DNA of 64,000 nucleotides from Alphaproteobacteria bacterium (GCA_022425485.1 JAKMFL010000021.1:1-64000), one strand, 5' to 3'. Shown: positions 54,026 through 63,599, numbered from the stretch's first letter. Program-made: numbers and translations. Notes: generated by a model not told the origin, from the sequence alone.

Positions 54026-54898
54026 ATGGCAAAAGCAGCATTTTTAGGCCTTGGGGTTATGGGCTATCCGATGGCGGGGCATCTAGCTTCCGGTGGCCAT
54101 GAGGTTGTTGTTTATAACCGCACTGATGCAAAAGCAGAAAAATGGGTTTCCCAGCATGGCGGCGCCCTTGCGGCTACGCCAGCTGAGGCTGCATCTGGCG
54201 CTGAATTTGTGTTTGCTTGTGTGGGTGATGATGCGGATATTCGTAGCATTACCACAGGCGAGAATGGGGCGTTTGCCACTATGGCCAGCGATGCCGTTTT
54301 TATTGATAACACAACCGCTTCTGCCGATGTTGCAAGAGAGCTATATAGCGCGGCACGTACGCATGGCATGCATTTTATTGATGCCCCTGTTTCCGGCGGT
54401 CAGGCTGGGGCCGAAAATGGTAAGCTGACGGTGATGTGCGGCGGTGATGCCGCTGCATTTGCGCGTGCTGAGCCTTTAATGGCCTGTTATGGGGCAAAGG
54501 TAACACATATGGGGGATGCTGGGGCTGGCCAGCTCACCAAGATGGTAAACCAGATTTGTATTGCTGGATTGGTGCAAGGCTTATCAGAAGCGTTAAATTT
54601 CGGCCAAAATGCGGGGCTGGATATGGATAAGGTGCTGGGGGTTGTTTCCGGAGGCGCTGCGCAATCTTGGCAGATGGAAAATCGGGGCGCAACCATGGTG
54701 CGCGATGAATTTGATTTTGGCTTTGCGGTAGATTGGATGCGCAAAGATTTACGGATATGCATGGCCGAGGCTGCCCAAAATGGCACCGAGCTTCCCGTGA
54801 CCGCATTGGTAGCTCAATTCTATGCTGCGCTCTCGCATCAGGGGTTTGGGCGCAATGATACTTCTAGCCTTATCCGGCTATTAAAGCGTTCAAAATAA
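54026..54898 (+). CDS. NAD(P)-dependent beta-hydroxyacid dehydrogenase (GarR/MmsB-like)
   Basis: A 290-residue oxidoreductase of the 3-hydroxyisobutyrate / tartronate-semialdehyde reductase family. The cofactor site is AFLGLGVMGYPMAGHLASGGHEVVVYNRT, the substrate loop FIDAPVSGGQAGAENGKLTVMCGG and the catalytic lysine in GQLTKMVNQI. It could oxidise 3-hydroxyisobutyrate or reduce tartronate semialdehyde or succinic semialdehyde. The neighbouring semialdehyde dehydrogenase (convergent) makes a hydroxyacid-semialdehyde-acid sequence possible, but the direction and substrate are not fixed by sequence. Confidence 0.85.
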   Translation: MAKAAFLGLGVMGYPMAGHLASGGHEVVVYNRTDAKAEKWVSQHGGALAATPAEAASGAEFVFACVGDDADIRSITTGENGAFATMASDAVFIDNTTASADVARELYSAARTHGMHFIDAPVSGGQAGAENGKLTVMCGGDAAAFARAEPLMACYGAKVTHMGDAGAGQLTKMVNQICIAGLVQGLSEALNFGQNAGLDMDKVLGVVSGGAAQSWQMENRGATMVRDEFDFGFAVDWMRKDLRICMAEAAQNGTELPVTALVAQFYAALSHQGFGRNDTSSLIRLLKRSK

Positions 54899-54927
54899 GC
54901 AGGTAATGCAAAGGCCGACCGCTATTG

Positions 54928-54955
54928 AAAGAGGGGCAAATCGCCCCTCTTTTAT
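54928..54955. terminator. Rho-independent terminator between convergent dehydrogenase genes
   Basis: AAAGAGGGGC pairs with GCCCCTCTTT (10 bp, 5-base loop) followed by TATT. It can act in both directions, since the stem starts with A residues. Confidence 0.85.
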
Positions 54956-54989
54956 TAAGCTTTATTTTGTTGCAAACAATTAGATGCGG

Positions 54990-56447
54990 TTACACACCGC
55001 CAACGACCAACAGTTTGATTTCCAAAAATTCATCAATGCCATATTTTGAGCCCTCGCGTCCAAGCCCAGAGGCTTTTACCCCGCCAAATGGGCCTACTTC
55101 CGATGAATACGCGCCTGTATTGGCAACAGCCATCCCATATTCCAGCGCCTCACCAACGCGGAAAATTCGTCCCACATCCTTGGTAAAATAATAGGCGGCA
55201 AGCCCAAAGATAGTATCATTGGCAGCTTCTATCACTTCTTCTTCGGTTTCGAATTTAAATAAAGCAGCAACCGGGCCAAAGGTCTCTTCTGAGAAGAGTT
55301 GCATATCTTTTGTTGCGCCGGTTAGCACGGTGGGCTGATAAAATGTACCGCCTTTTTCATGTGGGGCGGCGCCTACTGAAACGGCGGCCCCTTTTGCGAG
55401 CGCATCTGCGACATGACGCTCAATTTTATCAAAGCCTTGCTGGTCGATGATAGGGCCTTGCGATACCCCATCTTCAAAGCCATCGCCAACTTTCATTGCC
55501 GCCACTTTTTCAGTTAAAGCGCGGGCGAATTCATCATAAATACCCGCCTGCACAAAAATGCGATTGGCACAAACACATGTCTGTCCAGCATTCCGATATT
55601 TTGAGGCGATTGCGCCTTCTACTGCCTCTTCTAAATCGGCATCATCAAACACAATAAGCGGCGCATTGCCGCCTAACTCTAGGCTAACTTTTTTCACCGT
55701 CTCAGCGGATTGCCGCATTAAGATTCGGCCGACTTCTGTTGATCCGGTAAAGGTGATTTTGCGCACGCGCTCATCCGCGCATAGCGTGTTGCCCATGGCC
55801 GGTGCATCCATGCCGGTAACGATGTTCATCACGCCAGCAGGGAAGCCTGCGCGGTGCGCTAGTTCTGCTAAAGCAAGCGCAGAAAGCGGTGTTTGTTCAG
55901 CTGGTTTCAGCACGCATGTACACCCTGCTGCCAGTCCCGGTGAGACTTTTCGGGTTATCATTGCATTTGGGAAATTCCACGGCGTTATCGCGCCAAAAAC
56001 GCCGACTGGCTGCTTTAGGACAAGGAATTTTTTATCTGGAAAGGGGCTTTCTAGCACATCACCTGATACGCGTTTAGCTTCTTCGGCAAACCATTCAATA
56101 AAGCTGGAGCCATAAAGGATTTCGCCTTTGGCTTCGGCTAGAGGCTTGCCCATTTCAGCTGTCAGGATAGTTGCCAGATCATCTGCATGTTCAATACATA
56201 AATCATACCAGCGCCGCAAAATTCCGGCACGGTCTTTGGCGGTGCGGGCCGCCCATGCATGGCGTGCTGCCTCTGCAGCTTCAATGGCAGCGGCAATGCC
56301 GTCAGCGCCAAAATCAGCCACTTCTGCAATGACATCGCCATTGGCAGGATTGGTCACGCTAAAGCGTTTATCGCTCTGTGCAGAGGTGAATTTGCCATTT
56401 ATAAAGGCGTCCGTCTTTAACAAGCTCGGGTCGTTTAGAGATATCAT
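54990..56447 (-). CDS. gabD: Succinate-semialdehyde dehydrogenase-type aldehyde dehydrogenase (GabD-like)
   Basis: Oxidises succinic semialdehyde (or a close semialdehyde such as malonate or glutarate semialdehyde) with NAD(P)+. 485 residues. TPWNFPNAMITRKVSPGLAAGCT, the base glutamate in ELGGNAPLIVF and the catalytic cysteine in NAGQTCVCANRIF are intact. It ends with VGPFGGVKASGLGREGSKYGIDEFLE, the GabD-type tail. It is 83 bp downstream of sodB, with a terminator between. Confidence 0.9.
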   Translation of the reverse strand: MISLNDPSLLKTDAFINGKFTSAQSDKRFSVTNPANGDVIAEVADFGADGIAAAIEAAEAARHAWAARTAKDRAGILRRWYDLCIEHADDLATILTAEMGKPLAEAKGEILYGSSFIEWFAEEAKRVSGDVLESPFPDKKFLVLKQPVGVFGAITPWNFPNAMITRKVSPGLAAGCTCVLKPAEQTPLSALALAELAHRAGFPAGVMNIVTGMDAPAMGNTLCADERVRKITFTGSTEVGRILMRQSAETVKKVSLELGGNAPLIVFDDADLEEAVEGAIASKYRNAGQTCVCANRIFVQAGIYDEFARALTEKVAAMKVGDGFEDGVSQGPIIDQQGFDKIERHVADALAKGAAVSVGAAPHEKGGTFYQPTVLTGATKDMQLFSEETFGPVAALFKFETEEEVIEAANDTIFGLAAYYFTKDVGRIFRVGEALEYGMAVANTGAYSSEVGPFGGVKASGLGREGSKYGIDEFLEIKLLVVGGV

Positions 56448-56467
56448 AGCAGCTATCGGTTCCTTAT

Positions 56468-56503
56468 AATGAAAAATGAAGCGAATTTAGATATCGCTTC
56501 ATC
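56468..56503 (-). terminator. Rho-independent terminator for sodB
   Basis: On the minus strand ATGAAGCGA pairs with TCGCTTCAT (9 bp, 9-base loop), then TTTTTCATTA follows. It separates sodB from gabD. Confidence 0.6.
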
Positions 56504-56530
56504 TCTTTTGGTTCAGCTGATGGTGCGCTG

Positions 56531-57136
56531 TTAGCCTGCCATTCTGGAGGCAACATTTTCCCAATTCACCAAATTATCTAGGAAATTTTGGATATATACG
56601 GGGCGCTTATTTCTGAAATCAATGTAGTAGGAATGCTCCCACACATCACAGCCCAACAGAGCAGTCTGACCAAAGCAAAGCGGGTTAACGCCATTTTCAG
56701 TCTTGGTTATGCTAAGCTCACCTGCGTTGTTCTGCACTAGCCAACACCAGCCAGCGCCAAACTGGCCAACACCGGCGGCAACAAACTGGGCTTTAAACTC
56801 GTCAACAGACCCGAAAGAAGCGGTTATAGCATTTTCCAACTCGCCGGGCATGGTGCGGCCATTAGGGCCCATCATTTCCCAGAATTGGATATGATTCCAA
56901 TGCTGAGAGGCATTATTAAAAACACCATTTTGGGCAACAGCACCCGCATCATAAGAGCCAGTGATGATATCTTCGAGCGACTTTGTTTCCCACTCTGTGC
57001 CTGCAATTAGCTTATTGCCGTTATCGACATAGGCTTTGTGATGCAGGTCGTGATGAAATTCTAGGGTTTCGCTGCACATGCCATTCTGGGCTAGCGCATC
57101 GTATGCATAAGGCAAATCTGGGAGTTCGAATGACAT
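56531..57136 (-). CDS. sodB: Superoxide dismutase, iron type
   Basis: Detoxifies superoxide in the cytoplasm. 201 residues. The metal ligands are in LEFHHDLHHKAYVDNGN (two of the four), NHIQFWEMMGPNG region and CDVWEHSYYIDFRNKRP (Asp and His). AGWCWLVQN and the shape of the sequence fit FeSOD rather than MnSOD, although cambialistic use is possible. A palindromic AAGAAT-C-ATTCTT about 70 bp upstream may be a Fur/Irr-like site. Confidence 0.94.
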   Translation of the reverse strand: MSFELPDLPYAYDALAQNGMCSETLEFHHDLHHKAYVDNGNKLIAGTEWETKSLEDIITGSYDAGAVAQNGVFNNASQHWNHIQFWEMMGPNGRTMPGELENAITASFGSVDEFKAQFVAAGVGQFGAGWCWLVQNNAGELSITKTENGVNPLCFGQTALLGCDVWEHSYYIDFRNKRPVYIQNFLDNLVNWENVASRMAG

Positions 57137-57207
57137 GGCGGTATCCTTTTAGGCTATGTTGATCGTTCTCTTATTCATATAGAAAGCGAAGCGTGATTTG
57201 AATAAAA

Positions 57208-57220
57208 AAGAATCATTCTT
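57208..57220 (-). promoter_or_regulatory. Possible iron-responsive operator upstream of sodB
   Basis: AAGAAT C ATTCTT is a perfect 6-1-6 palindrome in an A/T-rich stretch, about 70 bases upstream of the sodB start. It partly fits the Fur 7-1-7 pattern. Confidence 0.3.
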
Positions 57221-57374
57221 ATTGCATAATAGCAAACCTTCACAAGCAAAGGGGCTACGGTCCCATTCTTGCCGCTTTTATGCCGTTAAAGCTGCATAAT
57301 TTGAGTACAGAGTTACTTGAAATCATTAACGCGTTGCATAGTGATAAGGCTCGCAAAAAAAAGGATATGAAAAA

Positions 57375-57611
57375 ATGTTGCCTATTATTTTGATTGCTGG
57401 GCTTTTGGTTGGCGTAAGTACCCCCGCTTATCAGGAGTTTGCACGCCATTCAAACGGAAACCCAAGCTATAAGATATCTTATATTGATGATTGCCCCACC
57501 GGTATTCGTCCATCTGGCTATGCATTGGCACCGGGTAAATTTGTTTTATTCAAACAGCGCAGTCTTGACGGCACGGCAGGGGATGTCTGCGTTGCAGAAA
57601 AAGCAAACTAA
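57375..57611 (+). CDS. Small secreted or membrane-anchored protein of unknown function
   Basis: Not recognised. 78 residues: a hydrophobic N-terminal stretch (LPIILIAGLLVGVSTPA) that could be a signal peptide with cleavage after SxPA or an uncleaved anchor, then a short polar domain with two cysteines (DDCPTG and DVCVAE) that may form a disulfide. There is no strong ribosome-binding sequence other than AAAAAAAAGGATATG. It lies between sodB and argG, alone on the plus strand, and is followed by a 14-bp tandem repeat. Confidence 0.55.
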   Translation: MLPIILIAGLLVGVSTPAYQEFARHSNGNPSYKISYIDDCPTGIRPSGYALAPGKFVLFKQRSLDGTAGDVCVAEKAN

Positions 57612-57628
57612 GCCATATTTCATAAAAA

Positions 57629-57710
57629 ATTGTGACCCAAAAATTGCGACTAAAAAATTGTGACCCAAAAATTACAACCCGAAAATTAAGACCCAAAAAT
57701 TACAATTAGG
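57629..57710. repeat. 14-bp tandem repeat, 5.5 to 6 copies
   Basis: Units ATTGTGACCCAAAA, ATTGCGACTAAAAA, ATTGTGACCCAAAA, ATTACAACCCGAAA, ATTAAGACCCAAAA and a partial ATTACAATTAG run from just after the small ORF into the argG stop codon. Confidence 0.88.
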
Positions 57711-58932
57711 GTTTCATGCGGCGGCGTGCCATTTCACTAACGCGCAGGCGCAGGGCATTTAGCCGGATAAATCCGTGTGCATCATGGTGATCATAATCGG
57801 CGGCGCCCTCTTCAAAGGTAACTAAATCCTCTGAATATAATGAATTAGGTGAAGTACGCCCAACGATAATGATGTTACCTTTATAGAGCTTTAATTCAAC
57901 CTCGCCATTCACCATATCTTGGCAGTTATTTATCGCGGCTTGCAACATTTCCCGCTCTGGTGCAAACCAAAAACCATTATAAACCAACTCTGCATAACGG
58001 GGCATTAGCTCATCTTTTAAATGGGCAGCCCCTCTATCAAGCGTGATAGATTCGACAGCTCGTCTAGCGTCTAGCAAAATAGTGCCGCCCGGTGTTTCGT
58101 AGATCCCTCGCGATTTCATGCCAACAAAACGGTTTTCTACTAAATCCAGACGGCCAATACCATGTTTACCGCCAAGCCTGTTTAACTCTGTCAGCAGGGT
58201 GGCAGGTGACATCTCTTTGCCATTAATGGCAACAGGATCGCCGCCAACAAATTGGATTTTAATATGCTCTGGTGTGTTGGGGGCTTCTTCTGGGGCGACG
58301 GTGCGCGAAAATACATATTCTTCTGGTGGCAGGGCGGGGTCTTCTAGCACTTTGCCCTCAGCTGAAATATGAAGCAAATTTGCATCTACACTGAACGGTG
58401 CTTCGCCGCGCTTATCTTTAGGCACGGGTATCTGATTGGCTTCGGCATAGGCGATAAGCTTGGTTCTGGACGCCAAATCCCATTCCCGCCATGGGGCGAT
58501 AACTTTGATATCAGGTTGCAGGGCATAGTAGCCTAGCTCAAAGCGCACCTGATCATTGCCCTTGCCAGTAGCCCCGTGCGATACCGCATCTGCGCCAACT
58601 TCTTTTGCAATTTCTATTTGCCGCTTGGCAATAAGGGGACGCGCAATAGAAGTGCCTAGAAGATATAACCCTTCATAAAGTGCGTTTGCCCGGAACATTG
58701 GAAAGACATAATCTTTGACGAACTCTTCGCGCAAATCTTCGATATAGATGTCCTTGATACCAAGCAGCTTTGCTTTCTCGCGGGCTGGCTCTATATCTTC
58801 TCCCTGACCTAAATCAGCGGTAAAAGTTACAACCTCACAGGCATATTCTTCTTGCAACCATTTCAAGATGACAGAGGTATCTAGACCGCCTGAATAGGCC
58901 AAAACAACCTTATTTACCTGTTGTGTCGTCAT
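57706..58932 (-). CDS. argG: Argininosuccinate synthase
   Basis: Joins citrulline and aspartate with ATP in arginine synthesis. About 408 residues from the ATG at 58932; the track adds ten unsupported residues upstream. The PP-loop motif [19 protein letters not shown] is followed by [19 protein letters not shown] and [21 protein letters not shown]. The last codons end inside a 14-bp tandem repeat. argB lies in the same window at 9.7 kb. Confidence 0.97.
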   Translation of the reverse strand: MTTQQVNKVVLAYSGGLDTSVILKWLQEEYACEVVTFTADLGQGEDIEPAREKAKLLGIKDIYIEDLREEFVKDYVFPMFRANALYEGLYLLGTSIARPLIAKRQIEIAKEVGADAVSHGATGKGNDQVRFELGYYALQPDIKVIAPWREWDLASRTKLIAYAEANQIPVPKDKRGEAPFSVDANLLHISAEGKVLEDPALPPEEYVFSRTVAPEEAPNTPEHIKIQFVGGDPVAINGKEMSPATLLTELNRLGGKHGIGRLDLVENRFVGMKSRGIYETPGGTILLDARRAVESITLDRGAAHLKDELMPRYAELVYNGFWFAPEREMLQAAINNCQDMVNGEVELKLYKGNIIIVGRTSPNSLYSEDLVTFEEGAADYDHHDAHGFIRLNALRLRVSEMARRRMKP

Positions 58933-59034
58933 CTGTTTTCTCCTAGCAGCATCGGAAGGCAAAATCTAATTTTATATTCGCTGTTCTATATCAGAAAAAT
59001 CAGCTTAAACGGAAATTGTTTTTTAGGTGCCACC

Positions 59035-61566
59035 TTAGATGGTTTCGCGCAAGAAGGGCGCTGGTTTACTGCCTAAAGTGCGCATCGCCCCAGCTAGGCC
59101 GAGACAGATGGTAGCGCCCGCGCCAGAAAAAGCAGTCAGCGCCACGAGTGGCAAATTAAACATGAACTCTGCACCAATGAAAAAGCTTATGAGCGCATAG
59201 CTGGTTGCACTGCCAATAATAATAGCCACCAGACCAGTGAGAATCGCCAGCAAGCTATATTCTAAAATCCATGCGATGATGATATCTACCCGCCTTGCCC
59301 CCAAAATCTTCAAAATCATTGAATCTGTAAAGCGCTGCGCCTCGGAATTAGCAACACTGCCTGCAAGAACGGCAAGCCCAGATAGCAAGGTGACAATCGC
59401 TGTCATCTGAATGGCTGCTCCTAAAAGGCTCAATATTTTTTCTACCGTTTGTACAGCATCACTTACCGAGACAGCAGAGATATTGTTAAATTCAGCTGTT
59501 ACCTGTTTTTCAATTTGGCTGGCCAAATTTTTGTCTGGAGACCGGGTGGTAGCGAGCCAGCTATGTGGGGCCCCATCTAGGGCGCCCGGCGTCATGATAA
59601 AGACAAAATTTATCCTGAAACTTTCCCACTTAACTTCACGTGCATTGGCAATTTTTGCGGTAATTTCGCGGCCTAAAATGTTTAAGGTTACGCTATCGCC
59701 AATAGCAAGATTGTAATCACGCGCCATATTTTCGGTTATTGACATTAACGGGGGGCCTTTATAATGAGCAGGCCACCATTCCCCTCTGGTAAGTGTTGCG
59801 CCGATGGGCGGCTCTGCTTGCCAAGTTAGCGCGCGGTCACCTCGTAAAATCCAAGCGCTTTCTGCATCCTTGTCTGTTTGGCTAGCTGGAACATCGTTAA
59901 GCGCCGTCACCCGCCCGCGCAACATCGGTGTCTTTTCAATAATGGTATCGCTGGAGATGTTGTCCACTAGAGCCAAGAACGGGTTTATCTGTTGCGGTTG
60001 GATATCAATGAAAAACCAGTCTGGGGCATCTTCTGCTGCACGGCTACTTAACTGAGCCATCAAATTATGCTGGCTAGATATCACGGCCACCAATACAGAC
60101 AGCCCTAACCCAAAGGCGATCATAATAGATTGAAGGGGGGAGCCCTTGCGCGTTATTGCAGATAAGGCAAGGTGGGCAGGTACATATCGCGGCGGCTTCA
60201 TCCGGCGCAATCCAAACAACACCGCACCTGCAAGCAGGTATAAAAGCCCCATAGAGATAAGGGCCGCGACCATAAAGCTTAAGGAAAGAAAAAGATTGCC
60301 TGTGGCCAATACGGCTAGTGCAAGCAAGCCTATTACACCGCCCATAACCGCGATAAAGGCAGCAGGAGATGGCCTGCCGCTAGGCATTTGCATTAAGGAG
60401 CGGAACAGATGGGCGGCGCGAATATGGCGGGTACGTGAAAGGGGCCAAACGGCAAAAACAAAAGTCGTTAGCATGCCAAACCCAGCCGCTAGCAATAAAG
60501 GCCGAGCATAGAGATCTGTCATTATGGGCACATTTACGTAAGCAGCAAAGAAATTGGCCGTAAGAAAGGGCGTTAATCCAGCTATTAAAACGCCTGCACC
60601 AACACCAAGGCTAGCAATCACCATAACTTGTAGAATGTAAACGCGGAAAATCAGCTTTGATGAAGCGCCTAAGCATTTCAAGGTGGCAATGACATTCATC
60701 CGGCTAAGCAGCCATGCGCGTACAGCGCCGCTTACCCCTAGCCCACCTATTAAAAGAGCGGTTAGCCCAACCAGCATTAAAAATAATTCTGCACGTTCTA
60801 CAAAACGCTCAAATCCAGCGCCAGCAGAAGCTAGGGTGCGCAGGCGCACATAACTGCCCTCTACCCGTTCAGCCAAACCCGCTTCTATGGCCGGAATGCG
60901 GGAGGTGTCTTGAAGGCGTAAACGCGTTTTATACGATATAAATGCCCCTTCTTGTTGCAGGCCAGAGGCTTTTAGGGTTTCTGCGCCAATAATAAGCCGC
61001 GGCCCGAACCCAACAAAGCTTATAGACTGGTCAGGCTCTGCTGTCAGGCTGGCACGAATAGTAACCGTTATCTCGCCCAGCGTTGCCGTGTCACCAATGT
61101 TAAGATCAAGCGCAGCGAGTAAGGCAGGGGCAGCGATAGCACCTTTATCCGCTAGCGCATTTGCAAGCCCCATATCTGGGGATAGGGTAACTTCGCCAAC
61201 CAATGGATAGGCTGTATCAACGGCTTTTAGCTCTACTAACTTGCGGGCAGCTGGTTGGTTTTGTGTCTGTTTTCGCCCCAGCATCGCGCGCATTTGTATA
61301 ATATCGGATCGCGCCCCCGCCGCGCTGGCAAACTCCAGCAGATTTTCCGCTGGCGGTATATGCAGGCTAGAAAGCTCAAAATCACCGCCCAGCAGGCTGC
61401 GTGCATTATTGTCAATGCCCGCCCGCATCGCTTCGGCAACAGATCCAACCGCGCCAATAGCGGCAACTCCCAGCATGAGGGCGGCTAAAAAAACACGAAA
61501 ACGCGCTACCGAGCCTCTGATCTCGCAGCGTGCGAAATGCCAAGCAAGTGACCAGCTATTCCCCAT
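59035..61566 (-). CDS. ABC transporter permease, YbbP/FtsX-type
   Basis: An 843-residue inner-membrane permease. It has an N-terminal helix (FRVFLAALMLGVAAIGAVGSVAEAM), a large periplasmic domain, then two FtsX-type four-helix blocks separated by another periplasmic domain. Segments such as GLTALLIGGLGVSGAVRAWLLSRMNVIATLKCLGAS and SEAQRFTDSMILKILGARRVDIIIAWI are family hallmarks. With the YbbA-like ATPase directly upstream (adjacent codons) it forms the YbbA-YbbP complex, perhaps in lipid/lipoprotein or toxic-compound handling. tesA divergent to it is a conserved arrangement in proteobacteria. Confidence 0.88.
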   Translation of the reverse strand: MGNSWSLAWHFARCEIRGSVARFRVFLAALMLGVAAIGAVGSVAEAMRAGIDNNARSLLGGDFELSSLHIPPAENLLEFASAAGARSDIIQMRAMLGRKQTQNQPAARKLVELKAVDTAYPLVGEVTLSPDMGLANALADKGAIAAPALLAALDLNIGDTATLGEITVTIRASLTAEPDQSISFVGFGPRLIIGAETLKASGLQQEGAFISYKTRLRLQDTSRIPAIEAGLAERVEGSYVRLRTLASAGAGFERFVERAELFLMLVGLTALLIGGLGVSGAVRAWLLSRMNVIATLKCLGASSKLIFRVYILQVMVIASLGVGAGVLIAGLTPFLTANFFAAYVNVPIMTDLYARPLLLAAGFGMLTTFVFAVWPLSRTRHIRAAHLFRSLMQMPSGRPSPAAFIAVMGGVIGLLALAVLATGNLFLSLSFMVAALISMGLLYLLAGAVLFGLRRMKPPRYVPAHLALSAITRKGSPLQSIMIAFGLGLSVLVAVISSQHNLMAQLSSRAAEDAPDWFFIDIQPQQINPFLALVDNISSDTIIEKTPMLRGRVTALNDVPASQTDKDAESAWILRGDRALTWQAEPPIGATLTRGEWWPAHYKGPPLMSITENMARDYNLAIGDSVTLNILGREITAKIANAREVKWESFRINFVFIMTPGALDGAPHSWLATTRSPDKNLASQIEKQVTAEFNNISAVSVSDAVQTVEKILSLLGAAIQMTAIVTLLSGLAVLAGSVANSEAQRFTDSMILKILGARRVDIIIAWILEYSLLAILTGLVAIIIGSATSYALISFFIGAEFMFNLPLVALTAFSGAGATICLGLAGAMRTLGSKPAPFLRETI

Positions 61567-62295
61567 TTAAGCACCTGCCTTTATCTGCTGGTCGGTGGCA
61601 AGCTTGCCATCTTCGATACGCAGCAAACGCTGGCAGCGTGTGGCTAGCCCCTCATCATGGGTAATCAGCACCAGGGCTGCATTTACAGAAGCGGCCGCTG
61701 CAAATAATTCTTTGATAACAGATGCCCCCGTGGCGCTATCCAGATTGCCGGTTGGCTCATCAGCTAGCAAGATATCTGGGCGGGTAACAATCGCTCTGGC
61801 AATAGCAACACGCTGCTGCTCCCCCCCTGATAGCTGGTCAGGCAAATGCCCCATACGGTGACCTAGGCCAAGGCTCTTTAGCGCATCTGCAGCTTTTTCA
61901 TTTGCTGCGGTATCACTGGCTAGCTCTAGCGGCACGGCTACATTCTGCAAGGCTGTCATGGACGGAATTAGCCGAAAGGCCTGAAACACAATGCCGACAT
62001 GGTCGCGGCGAAGTTGGGCAAGGCTATCTTCATCCATGGTGGTAATATCTTGGCCTGCTAGCACAGCTTTGCCAGCGCTTAGCGTTTCCAGCCCGGAAAT
62101 CAGCATCAAAAGGCTGGTTTTTCCCGCCCCGCTTGGGCCTAGAATCGCAACAGATTGGCCAGCTGGTATATCTAGATTAATATCTTTAAGGATATCAACT
62201 TGGCCAGTGTTGCTAGCGAAGGACAGGCTAGCATCCTTTAATGAAATGACCGTATTTTCTGTGCCTGTGGGAGAGATGGTTTCTTGAACTGGCAT
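61567..62295 (-). CDS. ABC transporter ATP-binding protein, YbbA/LolD-type
   Basis: The ATPase partner of the permease, about 242 residues from the ATG at 62295. The track start at 62331 adds 12 residues of no family similarity. Walker [17 protein letters not shown], the signature [15 protein letters not shown], Walker [17 protein letters not shown] and the H-loop ITHDEGLA are present. Its stop codon lies directly against the permease start, so the two are coupled. The 3' neighbour on the other strand is tesA. Confidence 0.92.
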   Translation of the reverse strand: MPVQETISPTGTENTVISLKDASLSFASNTGQVDILKDINLDIPAGQSVAILGPSGAGKTSLLMLISGLETLSAGKAVLAGQDITTMDEDSLAQLRRDHVGIVFQAFRLIPSMTALQNVAVPLELASDTAANEKAADALKSLGLGHRMGHLPDQLSGGEQQRVAIARAIVTRPDILLADEPTGNLDSATGASVIKELFAAAASVNAALVLITHDEGLATRCQRLLRIEDGKLATDQQIKAGA

Positions 62296-62409
62296 GCCGG
62301 CAACCTTATATGTAGCATAACAAATGGGCACATTGCCCGTTTGAACTAGGCGTGCGGCGCAACAGCTATTCTGTTACGCTCATAGACCTCATATGGGATA
62401 TGTTTTCTG

Positions 62410-63081
62410 ATGTGCCAAGCATTCAACCTAAAAAAAGTTTTTCTTCTTTTTTTTAGCCGCCCTTTTTTTCGCAGGCTTTTTGTTCTGGGACTATTGGCGA
62501 GTTTTTTTGCTGCATCTGGCCATGCTTATGCGGACACAAAGCGCCTGATGATATTTGGTGATTCGTTAGTAGCTGGATATGGCCTGTCAGCTGAAGAGGG
62601 ATTTACCGGCCAGCTTCAAGCGAGATTAGAAGATGAAGCTATGGCTATTGAGGTTATAAATGCCGGTGTATCAGGCGATACCAGTGCTGGCGGTCTGGCG
62701 CGTCTTAACTGGTCTCTTGCTGAAAAGCCAGATTATATCCTTATAGTGCTGGGCGGAAATGACTTGTTGCGCGGTATAAATCCGGCCGATACGCGCCAAA
62801 ATTTAGATCAGATTCTAACTAGGTTGCAGGCGTTGGGGGTGCAAACCTTCCTAGCGGGGATGTTGGCGCCAGTGAATTTAGGCGCTGAATATGGCGCTGA
62901 ATTTAATCCGATTTATCCTGAAATGGCGAAAAAATATGATACTGGCTTTTATCCTTTTTTTCTAAAAGATGTTGCGCTTGTTCCAAAATTGAATCAACGC
63001 GATGGTCTCCACCCAAATGCAGAAGGTGTGGCTAAAATTATTGACGAGATGATGCCTATCTTGCGTCCGTTCCTAAGCTAG
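62410..63081 (+). CDS. tesA: SGNH arylesterase / acyl-CoA thioesterase I-like (TesA)
   Basis: A periplasmic lipolytic enzyme of 223 residues. A basic N-terminus and a hydrophobic stretch (LFVLGLLASFFAASGHAYA) form a likely signal peptide. The block I serine is in IFGDSLVAGYGLSAEEGF, block III is GGNDLLRGI and the catalytic Asp/His pair is in RDGLHPNAEGV. The order tesA beside ybbA-ybbP is conserved. The sequence near the start is T-rich; an internal start after the first 20 residues is possible. A DUF3429 gene follows 14 bp later. Confidence 0.9.
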   Translation: MCQAFNLKKVFLLFFSRPFFRRLFVLGLLASFFAASGHAYADTKRLMIFGDSLVAGYGLSAEEGFTGQLQARLEDEAMAIEVINAGVSGDTSAGGLARLNWSLAEKPDYILIVLGGNDLLRGINPADTRQNLDQILTRLQALGVQTFLAGMLAPVNLGAEYGAEFNPIYPEMAKKYDTGFYPFFLKDVALVPKLNQRDGLHPNAEGVAKIIDEMMPILRPFLS

Positions 63082-63095
63082 GTGAGGGTAGAAAG

Positions 63096-63587
63096 ATGCA
63101 TTCAAAGCGTTCATTAATTTTTCTCGCTAGATGGCTTGGCTATGCTGGTGCGCTGCCTTTTTTAGCGCTGGGGCTATTGGTTTTGTGGCCAGAATTTATT
63201 AGATTGCGAATAAGCTCAATAATGCGCTTTTCAGAGGCGAGCATCGCCTTTGCGCTGCTTTCTTATGGCGCCATTATTTTAAGTTTTCTGGGCGGGTTGC
63301 ATTGGGGAAGGGCGGTTACAATTCCATCAGACCAGCAAATCATATCCATGCGCACTGCCCTGTTATGGTCAGTTAGCTTGTCTCTGATCGCATGGTTTGC
63401 GTTGATTTTACAGGGGATGTTTTTGCCAATGCGCTATGCGGCCAGCTTGCTGATTGCCGGGTTTGCAGCAGCGCTAATCGCTGATTTAAAGCTTCTGGAA
63501 AAAGGGTATTGGCCAGCATGGATGCGCACCTTACGCTTGCATTTAACTCTGACCGCTATGGCAAGCTTGCTTGCGCTATCGATCTAG
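63096..63587 (+). CDS. DUF3429-family membrane protein
   Basis: 163 residues with four or five hydrophobic helices (for example LGYAGALPFLALGLLVLW and ALLSYGAIILSFLGGLHWGRAV). The GAIILSFLGGLHWGRA motif is the hallmark of DUF3429. No biochemical function is known to me. It lies 14 bp after tesA and is likely cotranscribed with it. Confidence 0.85.
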   Translation: MHSKRSLIFLARWLGYAGALPFLALGLLVLWPEFIRLRISSIMRFSEASIAFALLSYGAIILSFLGGLHWGRAVTIPSDQQIISMRTALLWSVSLSLIAWFALILQGMFLPMRYAASLLIAGFAAALIADLKLLEKGYWPAWMRTLRLHLTLTAMASLLALSI

Positions 63588-63599
63588 CTGGTTTGCGGC

